DNA from: Amyelois transitella
Taxonomy: Eukaryota > Arthropoda > Insecta > Lepidoptera > Pyralidae
Direction: 5' to 3'
Length of the DNA stretch: 64,000 nucleotides
Assembly (NCBI RefSeq): GCF_032362555.1
Contig: NC_083515.1
Coordinates: forward strand, 1,461,001 to 1,525,000
Shown: piece by piece, positions 10,443 through 25,700 of the stretch
Position numbering within the stretch: the first letter of the stretch is position 1
How the letters are laid out: every line of letters starts with the position of its first letter
Position numbers and translations under genes: made by a program
The notes under the pieces: model-generated
The model's database searches: none
What the model saw: only the letters and a program-made list of their open reading frames with translations
What the model was told of the DNA's origin: nothing

Positions 10443-12415
10443 ATGTCCAATGTAAAGACAATCACTAATGCAGCTCGCATAGTATCTTCGAAGCCGAAGA
10501 CTAGACCTTTTAGAGTTTCAATTGAAGGTAATATTGGGTCAGGAAAGTCTACGTGTATCAACTTTTTCGACAAATTCCACAACGTGGAAAAACACACGGT
10601 TGGTAGTCTTATTCAGACGATTCTTAACAATACAAATTGTATAATAACCTTATTCTTTCAATTTATTTTGGCTGTAATCAAAAGGTACCTTCTTACCATT
10701 TTAAAGTTCCTTTTCTATTTCAGGAACCCCTACACGAATGGCGGAATGTAAACGGGCATAATCTTCTTGGAAATCTGTATACAGATTTACACAAATGGAC
10801 ATTTTCTTTTCAACACTATGTACATTTAACCAGGCTCAAAATACAGACCAGTCCACCTTCAAACCCTAATATTACTGTCAAAATGTTTGAAAGGTAAAAT
10901 TTATTATTCTATACTGTCATTAATTTCTAGTTTCTAACATTTAAAATTAAACAGTCAATTAGGATAGAACCAGTAACTGACTGGACAAAGTGGATAGAGA
11001 AATGTATATGGAAAAGAGGATCCCGGTTCCTTAATCATAATCATTCATCATGACCAGGAACACACAAGGATAAGGGATGTGTTTGTATGTCTTTTACTTC
11101 AAAACCACTGAACTCAACTCCATGAAATTTTCAATGCATATAATGTGGAACATGGAGAACCGAGTGCAAGTGAATGTTAGTACACTATACCAAGAAGAAC
11201 TACTAAGGTTATATTGTCACACTATACATATTTATATTTTCAGATCAGTGCAAAACAGCAGGTTCTGTTTTGTTGAGAATGCAAAAACTCATAAATTTCT
11301 CCATGAAGCGGAGTATGAAGTCTTGACATCCTGGTATGAATATGTTGAGAAGAATCTGGATATTGGACTAGACCTTATAGGTGTGTATGAAAAAAAATAT
11401 ATTTTTTTTTCATCATTAATTTTAATTTCTTGTTTAAGTACCTTCATATTTATTGTTGAATGCTGCTATCCAGACTTGTTCAACCAAGTTAACCAATAAA
11501 TAAATACTTTGCAGTATATTTGAAAACATCTCCACAAGTGGTTTGGGAGAGAATGATGAAACGAGGCAGAGCCGAGGAGTCAGAGGTGCCGCTAGAGTAT
11601 TTACAGCAGGTTTGTATACATATACATTAAATTTTTTTATTACCCACTTAAAAAAAGTTCACAATTTGAATATATATATTTTTTATATTCATTAAAAAAA
11701 TTGCTATACCTGACCAGGTTTATATTGTACCTACCCATTTGTAATCATACATACAATCATGTCTTCATCCCTTTCATGGTAGTCAGAGTCATCAGTCTTG
11801 AAAAGACTGAAAGGTCACATTCAGCTATATGTCTTAAAGATGGGAAGATTCAAATGATGACAGGTTGCTAGCCCATCACCTAAAAGAATTCAATGTTTTC
11901 TATCCATTTCTTTGACAGTGACTATTGTAGCAGGAAGGATAAGGAATAAAATGGTAAAATTCGTAAATTAATTTCTCGCAACATCATTTGTTTTCCTATA
12001 TAATACATAAGTATATACAGTCTCGTCTATATCCCTTGTGGGGTAGACAGAGCCAACGATCTTGAAAAGACTGATAGGTCACATCCAGCCAATAGTGACA
12101 CGTTGCTTGCCCATTGCCTAAAAAAAGAATTTTAAGTTTATAATCAAAGTGTAAGTTTATAAGCCTTAGTCACCTTTAACGACATCCATGAAGAGAAATT
12201 TAATTTAATTAACTATAGACACATCTTTGCCTTGGTTTTTTTTATTTATGATACACATTTGACTACAGGTACATGACGCTTACGAGAACTGGCTAAATTC
12301 CCCCGATGTGGGCTGCGAAATCCTAACCATAGACGCAGATAGAAGTCTTGACATAGTCAAGGAGGATTTACAAAGATATACGTACAAGATCTTAGGAGGG
12401 AACCATACTAATTGA
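10443..12415 (+). CDS. dnk: deoxyribonucleoside kinase
   Basis: Phosphorylates deoxynucleosides with ATP in the salvage pathway; insect dNK is multisubstrate. Inferred exons are 10443-10598, 10724-10893, 11244-11380, 11515-11609 and 12269-12415, giving 705 bases and 234 residues. The Drosophila enzyme is about 250. Visible motifs: P-loop GNIGSGKST at residues 29-37; E-P-L-H-E-W at 53-58, with Glu53 matching the catalytic base of fly dNK; E-R-S at 108-110; F-C-F-V-E-N; and the Arg-rich lid (R-M-M-K-R-G-R-A-E-E-S) before P-L-E-Y-L-Q. All five exons join in frame with GT/AG borders. It converges on ND-23. Two family A repeats sit in the last intron. AATAAA signals lie at 12707 and 12765. The start is the first ATG before the conserved region that gives a normal length; an upstream in-frame ATG at 10362 is possible. 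Confidence 0.92.
11748..12195 (+). repeat. two family A elements in dnk intron 4
   Basis: Copies at about 11748-11888 and 12012-12195, both truncated before the 'GGTGCCGGGAACC' end, both in the sense orientation of the host gene. Confidence 0.8.
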
Positions 12416-12706
12416 TAACTTAATTGCAAAACTGTTGAATAATATAGATATTATCATTAAAAGTAAGATTCAAACTACAGATAATTATAAAAATCTATGT
12501 AAAGCCTGATTAGTTTTAAGTTAGTTGCCAAAAATTTAAAATGCCTTATCCATGAATGTATGATAATTGTAAAACTTAGCTGTATCAAAACAGATTATTA
12601 TGCAAGTTCTTTTAATTTATATACAAGATTCTTATTATCTATAAAGCATTAATTCTGATAAAGTACTACATACTAAAACATGCAAAATTATGACTGATTT
12701 AAAAAA

Positions 12707-12770
12707 AATAAATCTATGGACTAACTCGATAAGAGTAAATTGAATTATTTTAAATATATTTTGTAATAAA
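12707..12770 (+). terminator. polyadenylation signals of dnk
   Basis: AATAAA occurs at 12707-12712 and again at 12765-12770, 290-355 bases after the dnk stop codon and before the piggyBac-type element begins. Confidence 0.5.
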
Positions 12771-12893
12771 ATCCAATGAACTGAGAATATGTTTTATTTA
12801 TCACAAAAACAAATTTATTACTAGTTTTAAGCCCTATTTTGTTCACAATTAACCACTACCAATGTAAATTAATTGAAATAAAATGTCTAAAAT

Positions 12894-13611
12894 TTAACCT
12901 TTTAACCGCGCGAGTCGCATATATGCGACAAATATTGCCGTGCCCCTACCGCCCGTGTCGTATTTCTGCGACAGAGAATATCCATGATTTTTTCGTTCTA
13001 TTATCGTCCTATTAACTTCGTGGTATAACTAAAACTATTATTGAATAGAGCTATTTATTACAACAATTACTTAAAATTATGTTTCATAGCTCTAAGCATT
13101 GAAAAAACTTAAACAAAAATAAGTAATTGGCAGCTCGGACTTTTCTTCGGTGTCTATCGCGCGTGTCGCATAAATATGACCATAGGGATGGGATACAATG
13201 CAATGCGCATTTTAAAAACAAAATAACAAACAGTTAAATAATCAGGTATAATGCATCATTCAGCATGAAATAAACAGTGTCATACGAAATAAAGTTAAAT
13301 TAACAAGAATAACTTTAAACATAAGAATTATTAAAACGGTCGCTCCATTCGCTCTCACAAAGAATTAGTCAAAATAAGTTAGATTTCGGAAATTTTACTA
13401 ATTTTCACTTAGAGATAAGCTTTCACCTTAAAGATGAATGATTGTGATACAAGAAGGCTGATTTTAAATAAAAACATAAAAAACTTTTTGACTTTTTTTT
13501 ATCGATACAACGATTACTCCTCCTTATTTATTGTAGGTATTATTTTATCGATTTGTAGCGGCGCGCTAGGGGCACGACAATTGATATTTAGCCAAGCGCT
13601 TAAAAGGTTAA
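12894..13611. mobile_element. non-autonomous piggyBac-type element
   Basis: TTAA target duplications (12894-12897 and 13608-13611) flank inverted ends beginning CCTTTTAA followed by CGC. Reading inward, both ends also carry 'CGTGCCCCTA' followed by a GCG-rich stretch. TTAA duplication with CC-starting inverted ends is typical of the piggyBac superfamily. The ~710 bp interior has no transposase frame, so it would depend on another copy. A perfect 16-base palindrome (GTCGCATATATGCGAC) lies at 12914-12929. Confidence 0.7.
13527..13532 (-). terminator. likely polyadenylation signal of ND-23
   Basis: AATAAA on the minus strand, about 160 bases beyond the ND-23 stop. I see no AATAAA or ATTAAA between the stop codon (13691) and the end of the piggyBac-type element (13607), so this signal inside the element is a plausible choice. 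Confidence 0.4.
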
Positions 13612-13690
13612 AGTCTTCTGAATGTTGTTGCAAAATAGGTCTTAAAAGTATTTACACTAAGGTAATAATAAGTTATTAAGCGGTTTCAGT

Positions 13691-16406
<2,716 letters not shown>

Positions 16407-16761
16407 TGTTTTTATTTTATCGCCAATTCATATAAAAATCGATTGAATTTGACTGCAACTTCAGCCGAAATTCAAAACGTCACTTTACTTTCGCCAGTGT
16501 TGCCAAATTAAAACTCATTACGAATGACATATGTTTTTTTAAATTTTCTGCTATACCGGTAGTAGTTACCAGGGATTTCAGCACACGCCTCACGGTGAAG
16601 TTTTATTATCACCCCTAAGTTCATGTAAACACAACACAACAAATGTTCGTTGATTGTGTTGTGTTGACTACTGTACTTTTACGTCAAAACATCACATCAC
16701 AAGTGACGTTTACAGATTTTCATGTTGGTGATATAAATTTGCAGAAAATTGGCCACGCAGT
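16407..16761. promoter_or_regulatory. shared divergent promoter region, ND-23 / PDXDC1
   Basis: Only 355 bases separate the two start codons, which face away from each other, so both 5' UTRs and promoters must lie here. No TATA box stands out. Sharing is inferred from spacing. Confidence 0.6.
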
Positions 16762-19700
16762 ATGGGAGATGCACCAGCTTCTGAAAAGGAATCCCCAAAT
16801 TCTGATCCCTACCACAATGAACCACCAGGCGCGGTAAGATTTATAGTTTTCTCCATTTTTGTACATCTTATTGTATGCCACTGACTAAGCCCTTATCTAC
16901 AGGACCGGCGTCCATTTGGTGGACTGGAGTTCCAAGTTTCGGAAGTGGTTGGACGACTAGAAGCCGGTGTGAACGCCCAAGAGACTCCAGAAGATGATAA
17001 GAAGCGAGAACAGCGCAAAATAAGCGCCGGCTTTTTCGAGCCGGAATCAACGAACATGGATGAGATTTTGAAGGTTTTGGAGGAATTGGTGGTGAAGACT
17101 GATCCTAATTGTGAAAGTATGGAACCGCCGTTGTTGCCTACGGATGCCACAACCCGTGCGGCTATTCTATCTCATAGTATTGCAGCATTATTTGGGCGTC
17201 TGGAGAGATCGCACGCCGCTCGGCTTGGCGCGCATATTGCTACCGAAACAACACGTTGGATGGCTCATATGTTCAGGTATTTTTTACAGTACATACACTA
17301 TATATTCACGTCTACATCCCATGCGGGGTAGACAGAGCCAACAGTCTTAAAAAGACTGATTGGCCACATTCAGCTGTTTGGCTTAATAGTATTGAGATTA
17401 ATAATAGTGACAGGTTGCTTCCCCATGGCCTAAAAGGAGAATCTCAAGTTTATACGCCTATCCCTTAGTCGCCTTTTACGACATCCATGGGAATGAAAGG
17501 GAGTGGTTCAATTTTTTTTTATAAGTGCCGGGAACCACACTGTGCTGCGGGGTGTATTTTACAATACATGGTATTAGAAAACTCGTAAAGTCGGGTCTAC
17601 TTATTATTTTATGGCAATTTGTTATCAGTTGCCTTGAATTGTAATTGAGTTGGGATAAGATTACAAGCTTGTATTACAGTAGTAACATAAACATTGTTGA
17701 TGTAATGGGAACAAAAACCAATGGTCAGATATTTGGTTGATAATTTAGTTCATTGTTTGTTGTTTAATGTTGATGTGCATTGTTTTGTACTAGATTGAAT
17801 GTTGGAAACATTGGACTGAGCTTCATTTGCAGCAAACATACTGTCGAAATTTAAACAATTAGGTTCAGTTTTAAGAAAATTGTTGACATATGTATGTCAA
17901 CAATTTTCTTAAATTATTTAAAAACATACATACATATAATCATGTTTATATCCTTTGTGGGGTAGACAGAGCTGACAGTCATGAATAGACTGATAGGCCA
18001 CTTTGACCTGTTTGGCTTTATGATAGAATCGAGATTCAAATAGTGACAGGTTGCTAGCCCATCGCCTAAAAGAAGAATCCCAATTTTTCAGATTATAGAT
18101 ATTGTTAATCTTTTATTTCATTCTCGCATCATGTATGTAGATGGAGTGTTCCAAGTCTTTTATTCGCTAAAGTACTATAATATTAAAACAAGACTTACTT
18201 GTTCCAGATTAGACAGTTACAATGCATATTACCATCAAGAACAGCTTGAGGGGCTTGTTAGGGTCACAAGGATGTTGCTGCATCACAGATACCCTCGCTA
18301 CTTGGAGGATGGAGGTGAGATAAAGCCATTTAGTATTCAAAACATTCAAAAGTAAACATACACACATATAATCACGTCTATATCCCTTGCAGGGTACATA
18401 GAGCCAACAGTCTTGAAAAGACTGATAGGCATCATTCAGCTATTTGGCTTGATGATAGAATTGCGATTCAAATAGTGACAGGTTGCTAGCCCATCGCCTA
18501 AAAGAAGAATCCCAAGTTTATCAGCCTACCCCTTAGTCGCCTTTTACGACATCCATGGGAGAGAGATGGAGTGAATCCTATTCTTTTTCTTTTGGTGCCG
18601 GGAACCACACGGCGCAAAAGTAGAATAAATGGGAATCACTTAGATAGGCATGTAACATCTTCATCTTCATCATCACTCACCATCAGGTGAGATGGGAGAC
18701 AAATGCCTAATCCAAGGGTAGCCAATTAGTTTTGCTCGGGGTCTGTTTTTATTAATGACGTAGATAGAGCCAACAGTCTTGAAAAGTCTGATAGGCCACG
18801 TTCAGCTGTTTGGCTTTATGATGGAATTGAGATTCAATTCAATTCGATAAATACAAAGGTAAACAAACGAAGCGAACTCTTTCTTTCTTGTTTGTTCGCT
18901 ACTTCGCGCGGCAGATTTCGAATTGACGTCAACAAACTTAATGCGGAGGATCAGTTTTATTAAATTACGTAGGTACTCTGTATGTAGTGCATGTTGCTGT
19001 TCTCGCGGTCCACACAAAATAGGTCGGCGGTCCGGATGCGCCATTTGGCGACCCCTGGCCTAATCCATAAAAGTATGTATGTATATACAGAACCAACTTG
19101 GCCTCCAGACTTATTTTAAAGCGCTATTTTGTATTTCAGCACTGTATGTATATACAGAACCAACTTGGCCTCCAGACTTATTTTAAAGCGCTATTTTGTA
19201 TTTCAGCACTGTATGTATATACAGAACCAACTTGACCTCCAGACTTATTTTAAAGCGCTATTTTGTATTTCAGCACTGTATGTATATACAGAACCAACTT
19301 GGACTCCCAGACTTATTTTAAAGCGCTATTTCGTATTTCAGCACTGGCATTCACAAACCGCCTGCCTTGCATATACAGCTGCGTCGCGAGCCCTCTCGGA
19401 GTGGTACAGCACCTCTGCAGACAGCTCAGCCTCCCATTGGCCTGTGTCAAACCCGTGCCAGTACATGCATCAGGTAAAATATATATTTTTTTGTTTACAT
19501 ACATACATAAAATCACACCTCTTTCCCGGAGCAGAGACTACCTCTCTCCACTTGTCACGATCTCTTCATACTTTCTTCGCTTCATCCACATTCATAACTG
19601 TCTTCATGCAGGCTCAGCGGTTACAACCAAGGAAAATTTATTTATTAACTAGCTTTTACACGCAACTTCTACCGGGTAAATTTAGCGCCATTTACAAAAA

Positions 19701-22700
19701 GCGACGAATTTAAATATAAAGCCTCGTTAACAAAAAAGCGACAAAATTAAAAATTGCTCAATAGGAATACACTGCACTGACGCTTTGGAAGCGGCAGTAG
19801 ACTTAGTTTCAAGTAATTTATTTGACGTCAAACTAATGGTTGTGAAACCAAAAGATATGACAACTAATAAATGATGAATAATAATTTTGAATTAAAAATA
19901 CATACACAAAAAAAAATGTGGAGAGGATGAATGAAAGCAGGTTGACTAAGCATATATACAAGGAGAGTGTGGAGAGAAAGGTCGGAGTGGGAAGACCTAG
20001 ACGAACGTATCTTAAATCAAATTAAGGACGTCCTGGGTCAGGGTCAGGTCAAAAGTACCCGAAACCGCCGAGCTTGCATGAAGAGAGTTATGAATGTGGA
20101 TGAAGCGAAAGAAGTATGCAGAGATTGTGGCAAGTGGAAAGAGATAGTCTCTGCCTACCCCTCCGGAAAAGAGGCGTGATTTTATGTTACCTGCCTTGAA
20201 TAGAATAGATTTATTTTCATTGCATAATATGCTTGCATATTTATACAGAAATGTTGCAAGGCCACTTTGCTATGTGTGATAATTCTTAAAAACCTTTACA
20301 TTTTTGAAACTCTTATCATATGAATGTGAAAATCGTGCTAATAATGTCAACAACACAAATAGTTGAAAATAAAATGTACAATTACATCGTGATATGTTTT
20401 TTGGACTATTTTACCGTTACCGTTAAAAGTTAATAAATTTCAGAATTGAGATTGAGTCAGATTTTTACACGAAGCGACTCTCGTCTCACCGCCGTAACAT
20501 TCGCCGGGGAATCTAACTCATATTTAATCATGCTTACACATTCAGTTACCTGAATGTGCACGTTTCGTCGTTATGTTTTCCCTCACTCGTAAATGTATCG
20601 GTTAACACTCAAACTAATGTACCTACATAACTCATGAGTCATTGATTGAACCTGTGACCTCACACGCATTACTTGCGCATTATAGCCACCTGATAGTCTT
20701 TTCAAGCCTGTTGGCTCTGTCTACCCCGCAAGGGGTAAAGACGTGTATGTATGTGTGTACCTTAACCGTTCGACCACCGACGTCATCTCCACCGGTACTT
20801 ACCGCGTCTATCTCAAATTAATCATCAGGTCGCGGCATGGACATAGAAGCTTTAGAAAGGATATGCGACGATGATGCCGCCTCTAACCGCATCCCGCTCT
20901 TAGTGCTAGGCGAGGTGGGCGCCCCGCCGTTGGGTTGGAGCTCCCCCGTGGCGGCGCTAGCTCATATTTGTAGTAAAAGAGGTTTACATCTACATTTAAG
21001 TGGACATGCGTTGGCGTTACCACCCGTTATGGGTAGAGATGAGGTGAGTTTAATTTATTTTTTTAAATTTATTTTTTTTAATTTATTTTTTTTTAAATTT
21101 ATTTTTTAAACATGATTTACAGAAATATGTGTTTACAGTTCATTTACAAAGGCGGCCTTATAGATATGTAAGTGCGATTTTGCGACAGGTTACCTGCTAG
21201 TGAGGATTTTTCAAATTGAATTACTATGTTATGTTTGCCTTTTTGGAGTGTTAAAAAATAATATTGATTATTTTAATTCTTGTTTGAAATAGGCACTTAA
21301 TCATATCCCAACTGATAATAACACGGACATAGTTTACATTCAGGTAAAGTTCCCCTGCAAAGGTTGCGGAGGTCAGACGGGAGTCGCTTCGTGTAAAAAC
21401 CTGACTCACCCAATCCAGGATCCATGGTCATTCAGGATCCATGAGAAAGAGATGGAGTGGTGCTAACCTTTTTTTTATTGGTGCCATTAATATATAAGAA
21501 TAAAAAAAAATACACGAAAAGAAGATCCCACGTTTATAAGCCTATCCCTTCAGTAAGGACTGTCGCTTAAGAGTTGTTACTCTATCGATAGTATTGCTAT
21601 CGATGCTTTTAAAGCCGCGCTATTTTCAGACGTTTAACTTAGCGGACTCCCTGACGCTGACACCTGGGCCTTGGTTTGGGGTACCGGGACTGCCTACTGT
21701 CGTATCCTTTACATATAATTAAATTAAAAAATTCTTATAAAATATAAATCATGTAATAATCGAATGTACTTTTTGTTATTTTATATATTTGTGCCCCCGT
21801 CCCTAAAATAATTTACTATTGAATGTACCCAAACGTTCTTAAGAAGATGCTGTAACAGTGATCATTACGTTTTAAACCAGTCATAACTTTTCCTTAACAT
21901 AATTAACAGACATTTTTCAAAATACCAGAACCAATCACAGTGAATGACCAATCAAAAGGCGTGAATGCGGTAAGTTTTCATATCTTTATTTATTTGAAAT
22001 AAATTTAAATTTTCGTTAGTTTTTTTAAATATAGAATTCGGAATAATATAATACTAGAAGTGGTAAGTACTGGTTAATAGCAAGCAAACGACCACACAAT
22101 TCTTATAGTTTCAAATAGAATATGGAGTTTCTATTGTCTCGTATAATTTCTTTTTAAGACTATCTACCCCGCAAAGGATATAGACATTACTATATGTATG
22201 TATATAATTCTGTTCTATATAGTTTTATTCAACATTAATTTCGACAAATTAAATAAAGCGGATATAATATAATAAATTATATAGATATAGATACGTATCT
22301 TGATAGTCCTAATGCTTTGTTGGATTTATTTAGTGATATCTTACTATCTAGTCATAGATAATATATACCTTACGTATAGTTCTTGAATTACGTAAAACAT
22401 GCATTATACAGTACACAGAAATATTAACTTTTCGTGATACTGAAATAAACAATCTTAAATTGTCTACCTATTATTGAATAAAATCTCCGCTCCTCCCAAA
22501 ATCCTCTCCAATCCTGTTGGTCAATATTTCTACGCTTCGCCGTCTCACTCCGTTACAATGGACAGGCGGCCTTGGTTAAAGACGACATGATAATTATGTT
22601 GTTATGTTACGCCATTTTTGTTAAGTTCAAATTTTATTGGCGCGAAAATCTTAGCCTATCACAGCGCGCCATTTGTATCCGCGAACTACTGAACTGTCGG

Positions 22701-25700
22701 ATATTACAAAAGAGAAATTTTGTTTTTGTATTTTAAGTATAATGTATATGTGATAAGGTCGTTTTTTTATTGAGTTTTCATTCGGTTTGGTTCGGCGGAG
22801 TTTTTTTTTAAATAAAATCACGTCTATATCCCTTGCGGGGTAGACAGCCCCAACAGTCTTGATAAGACTGATAGGCCACGTTCAGCTGTTTGGCTTGATG
22901 ATAGAATTAAGATTCAAATAGTGACAGGTTGCTAGCCCATCGCCTAAAAGAAGAATCCCAAGTTTATAAGTCCACTTTTAGTCGCCTCTTGCGACATCAA
23001 TGGGAACGAGATAGAGTGGTCCTAAATGTGTACTGCGTGCTGATGTTTATTCGGAAGAGTTTTGGGTACTAAACGCAGGCCGCCAAAATAGCACATCAAC
23101 GTGCTTTTTAATGTTACTCGATTAAAATAGATGGTGCTCAACGCTGTTATTACTGTATGTGTATTGTATGTACAGGTTGGTAGCCGAGAGGGTGCCCTAG
23201 CGGCTTTAGCTGGTCTGTCAGTGGGGGGCAGTCGCGTGCCCGCATTGCCGCTGTGGACGTGCATCCGCGCGGGCGGCGCTCGCGGCCTCGCGCACAGGCT
23301 GCACTCCGCCTTCCGCGCCGCGCGCGCGCTGCACGCGGCCGTGCGCGGCGTGCGGCTGCGGCTACTGGTGACTATACACACTGCATGTACACACACACTG
23401 CATGTACACACACACTACATGTACACACACTACATGTACACACACACTACATGTACACACACACTGCATGTACACACACACTGCATGTACACACACACTG
23501 CATGTACACACACACTGCATGTACACACACACTGCATGTACACACACACTGCATGTACACACACACTGCATGTACACACACACTGCATGTACACACACAC
23601 TGCATGTACACACACACTGCATGTACACACACACTGCATGTACACACACACTGCATGTACACACACACTGCATGTACACACACACACTGCATGTACACAC
23701 ACACTGCATGTACACACACACTGCATGTACACACACACGACATGTACACACACACTACATGTACACACACGCTGCATGTACACACACACTGCATGTACAC
23801 ACACACTGCATGTACACACACACTGCATGTACACACACACTGCATGTACACACACACGACATGTACACACACACTACATGTACACACACGCTGCATGTAC
23901 ACACACACTACATGTACACACACACTGCATGTACACACACTACATGTACACACACACTGCATGTACACACACACACTGCATGTACACACACACTACATGT
24001 ACACACACACTACATGTACACACACACTACATGTACACACACGCTACATGTACACACACACTGCATGTACACACACACTGCATGTACACACACACTGCAT
24101 GTACACACACTACAAGAAAGTGCAACATCGACCAATCAGAAAGCTGTGTATTATTTGCTGTATTTTAAAGAAGCCTAAAATTTAAAGCGCGTGTGCAATT
24201 GGTCGAACCGTTTAGAATATCTTACCAATAGATATCTGTAAGTTTATAAATTTACGTAGAAAATATGTGACGTAGCATTCCTCGCTGTGATTGGTTGATG
24301 GCGTATGACGTAAGAGATTACGCCACACACATATTGGATATTATTTGGTTAGTCTCATGACGTGAATATTTATGTTTCAGAGTGACAGACCAGGTGGGGA
24401 TGAACCACCGACTGTAAGCATAGTTGTGAGTATTCTGAATTCAGTCATTTTCTCAACACTGCTTTTAACTACTAACTAACTAACTGTGCCGTTAACTTAT
24501 ATAAATAAACCAACACTCTCATGGCCAGGTGTTTCAGTTTAGCGTTAAGATTGTGAAAGTCGATAAAGGGAAAGGTAGGTCAATAAAGGGAAAATTGGGA
24601 TTTTTTTAGACGGTGGTTTAGCAAACGTCGCTATTAATCTAAATTCCATATTTTTCCGAGCAGAGTCTTCGAGAATATTGGCTCTGACCCATAAATGACG
24701 AAGAAGGGTTATAAATATTGTATTTTGTTTGTGCCATGTATTCTAGGACTACTCCGTCTCTTTCTTATGGATGTCGTAAAAGGCGACTAAGGGATAAGCT
24801 TGTAAACTTTTGATTCTTCTTCAGGTCGATAAGCTGGCAGCCTGTCACTATTTGAATCTCAATTTTACCATTGGGCTGAACAGCTGAACGTGGCCTATCA
24901 GCCTTTTCAAGACTGTTGGCTCTGTCTGCCCCGCAAGGAATATATACCTATATTTTTTTTAGGACAACCTGTCACTATTTGAATCTCAATCATATCTTAA
25001 AGCCAAATAGCTGAACGTGGCCTATCAGTCTTTGCAAGACTGTAGGCTCTGTCTACCCCGCAAGGGATATAGACGTGATTATATGTATGTATGTATGTTT
25101 TTTTAGGAAGCAATAAGCCACGCATCGGCCTGTGTAGCGTTCCAATTCGCGCCGCCCGGGGTTGAAAAGCCGCCTCCATACTATGACAAACTCAATTCCT
25201 GGCTCGGACAAGTTCTACAGAGAGAGGCTGATATGGTAAGACACATGCTTTTTTTAACCGCTTTAAAAACAAAAGGCGGTTCTCATTTAGATCTGTATGT
25301 GTGTTTGTCCGAGATTATCTCGCGTATTTGTTACAATTAAAAGAAGGTTTAACCTACTTCAAAAAAGGAAGATAATAATTGGAGGTCTCTTGGTTCTCTT
25401 TTTACAAAAGTCATATCACGCCCTAGACATTTTATCAAGTTTGTTTAAATGTAGCTGAGGAAAAGCTTACTAATTTGAAAAAAAAAAACTCTGACCTCTA
25501 ACTTGACTTAAAATATGGCTGATTTATAGCGGTTTAAAAAGTGAATTAATTCAGCTGACAATCAGTACATAAGTATTATAAAGTCCCTCTATTTTCTCTG
25601 TCTGTATGTGAGTATGCACTAATCTCGGAAAGTAGTCGACGGATTTTGTTCCTGTTTTAAATATTGGAAAGACTCATTTTATCAGCAATGTTTATATCTA

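Noticed and set aside
19129-19713. 194-residue frame with a thrice-repeated F-Q-H-C-M-Y-I-Q-N motif
   Set aside because: It is the tandem acceptor repeat read through in a frame different from that of the conserved exon 4.
23378-24112. CRISPR-like regularly spaced repeat
   Set aside because: The units are contiguous with no spacers and the context is a eukaryotic intron.
23131-24185. Open frames of up to 345 residues on both strands with His-Thr-Cys-Tyr repeats
   Set aside because: They come from a 17-bp minisatellite with no stop codon in any frame; only 23176-23367 (Pdxdc1 exon 8) in this stretch is real coding sequence.
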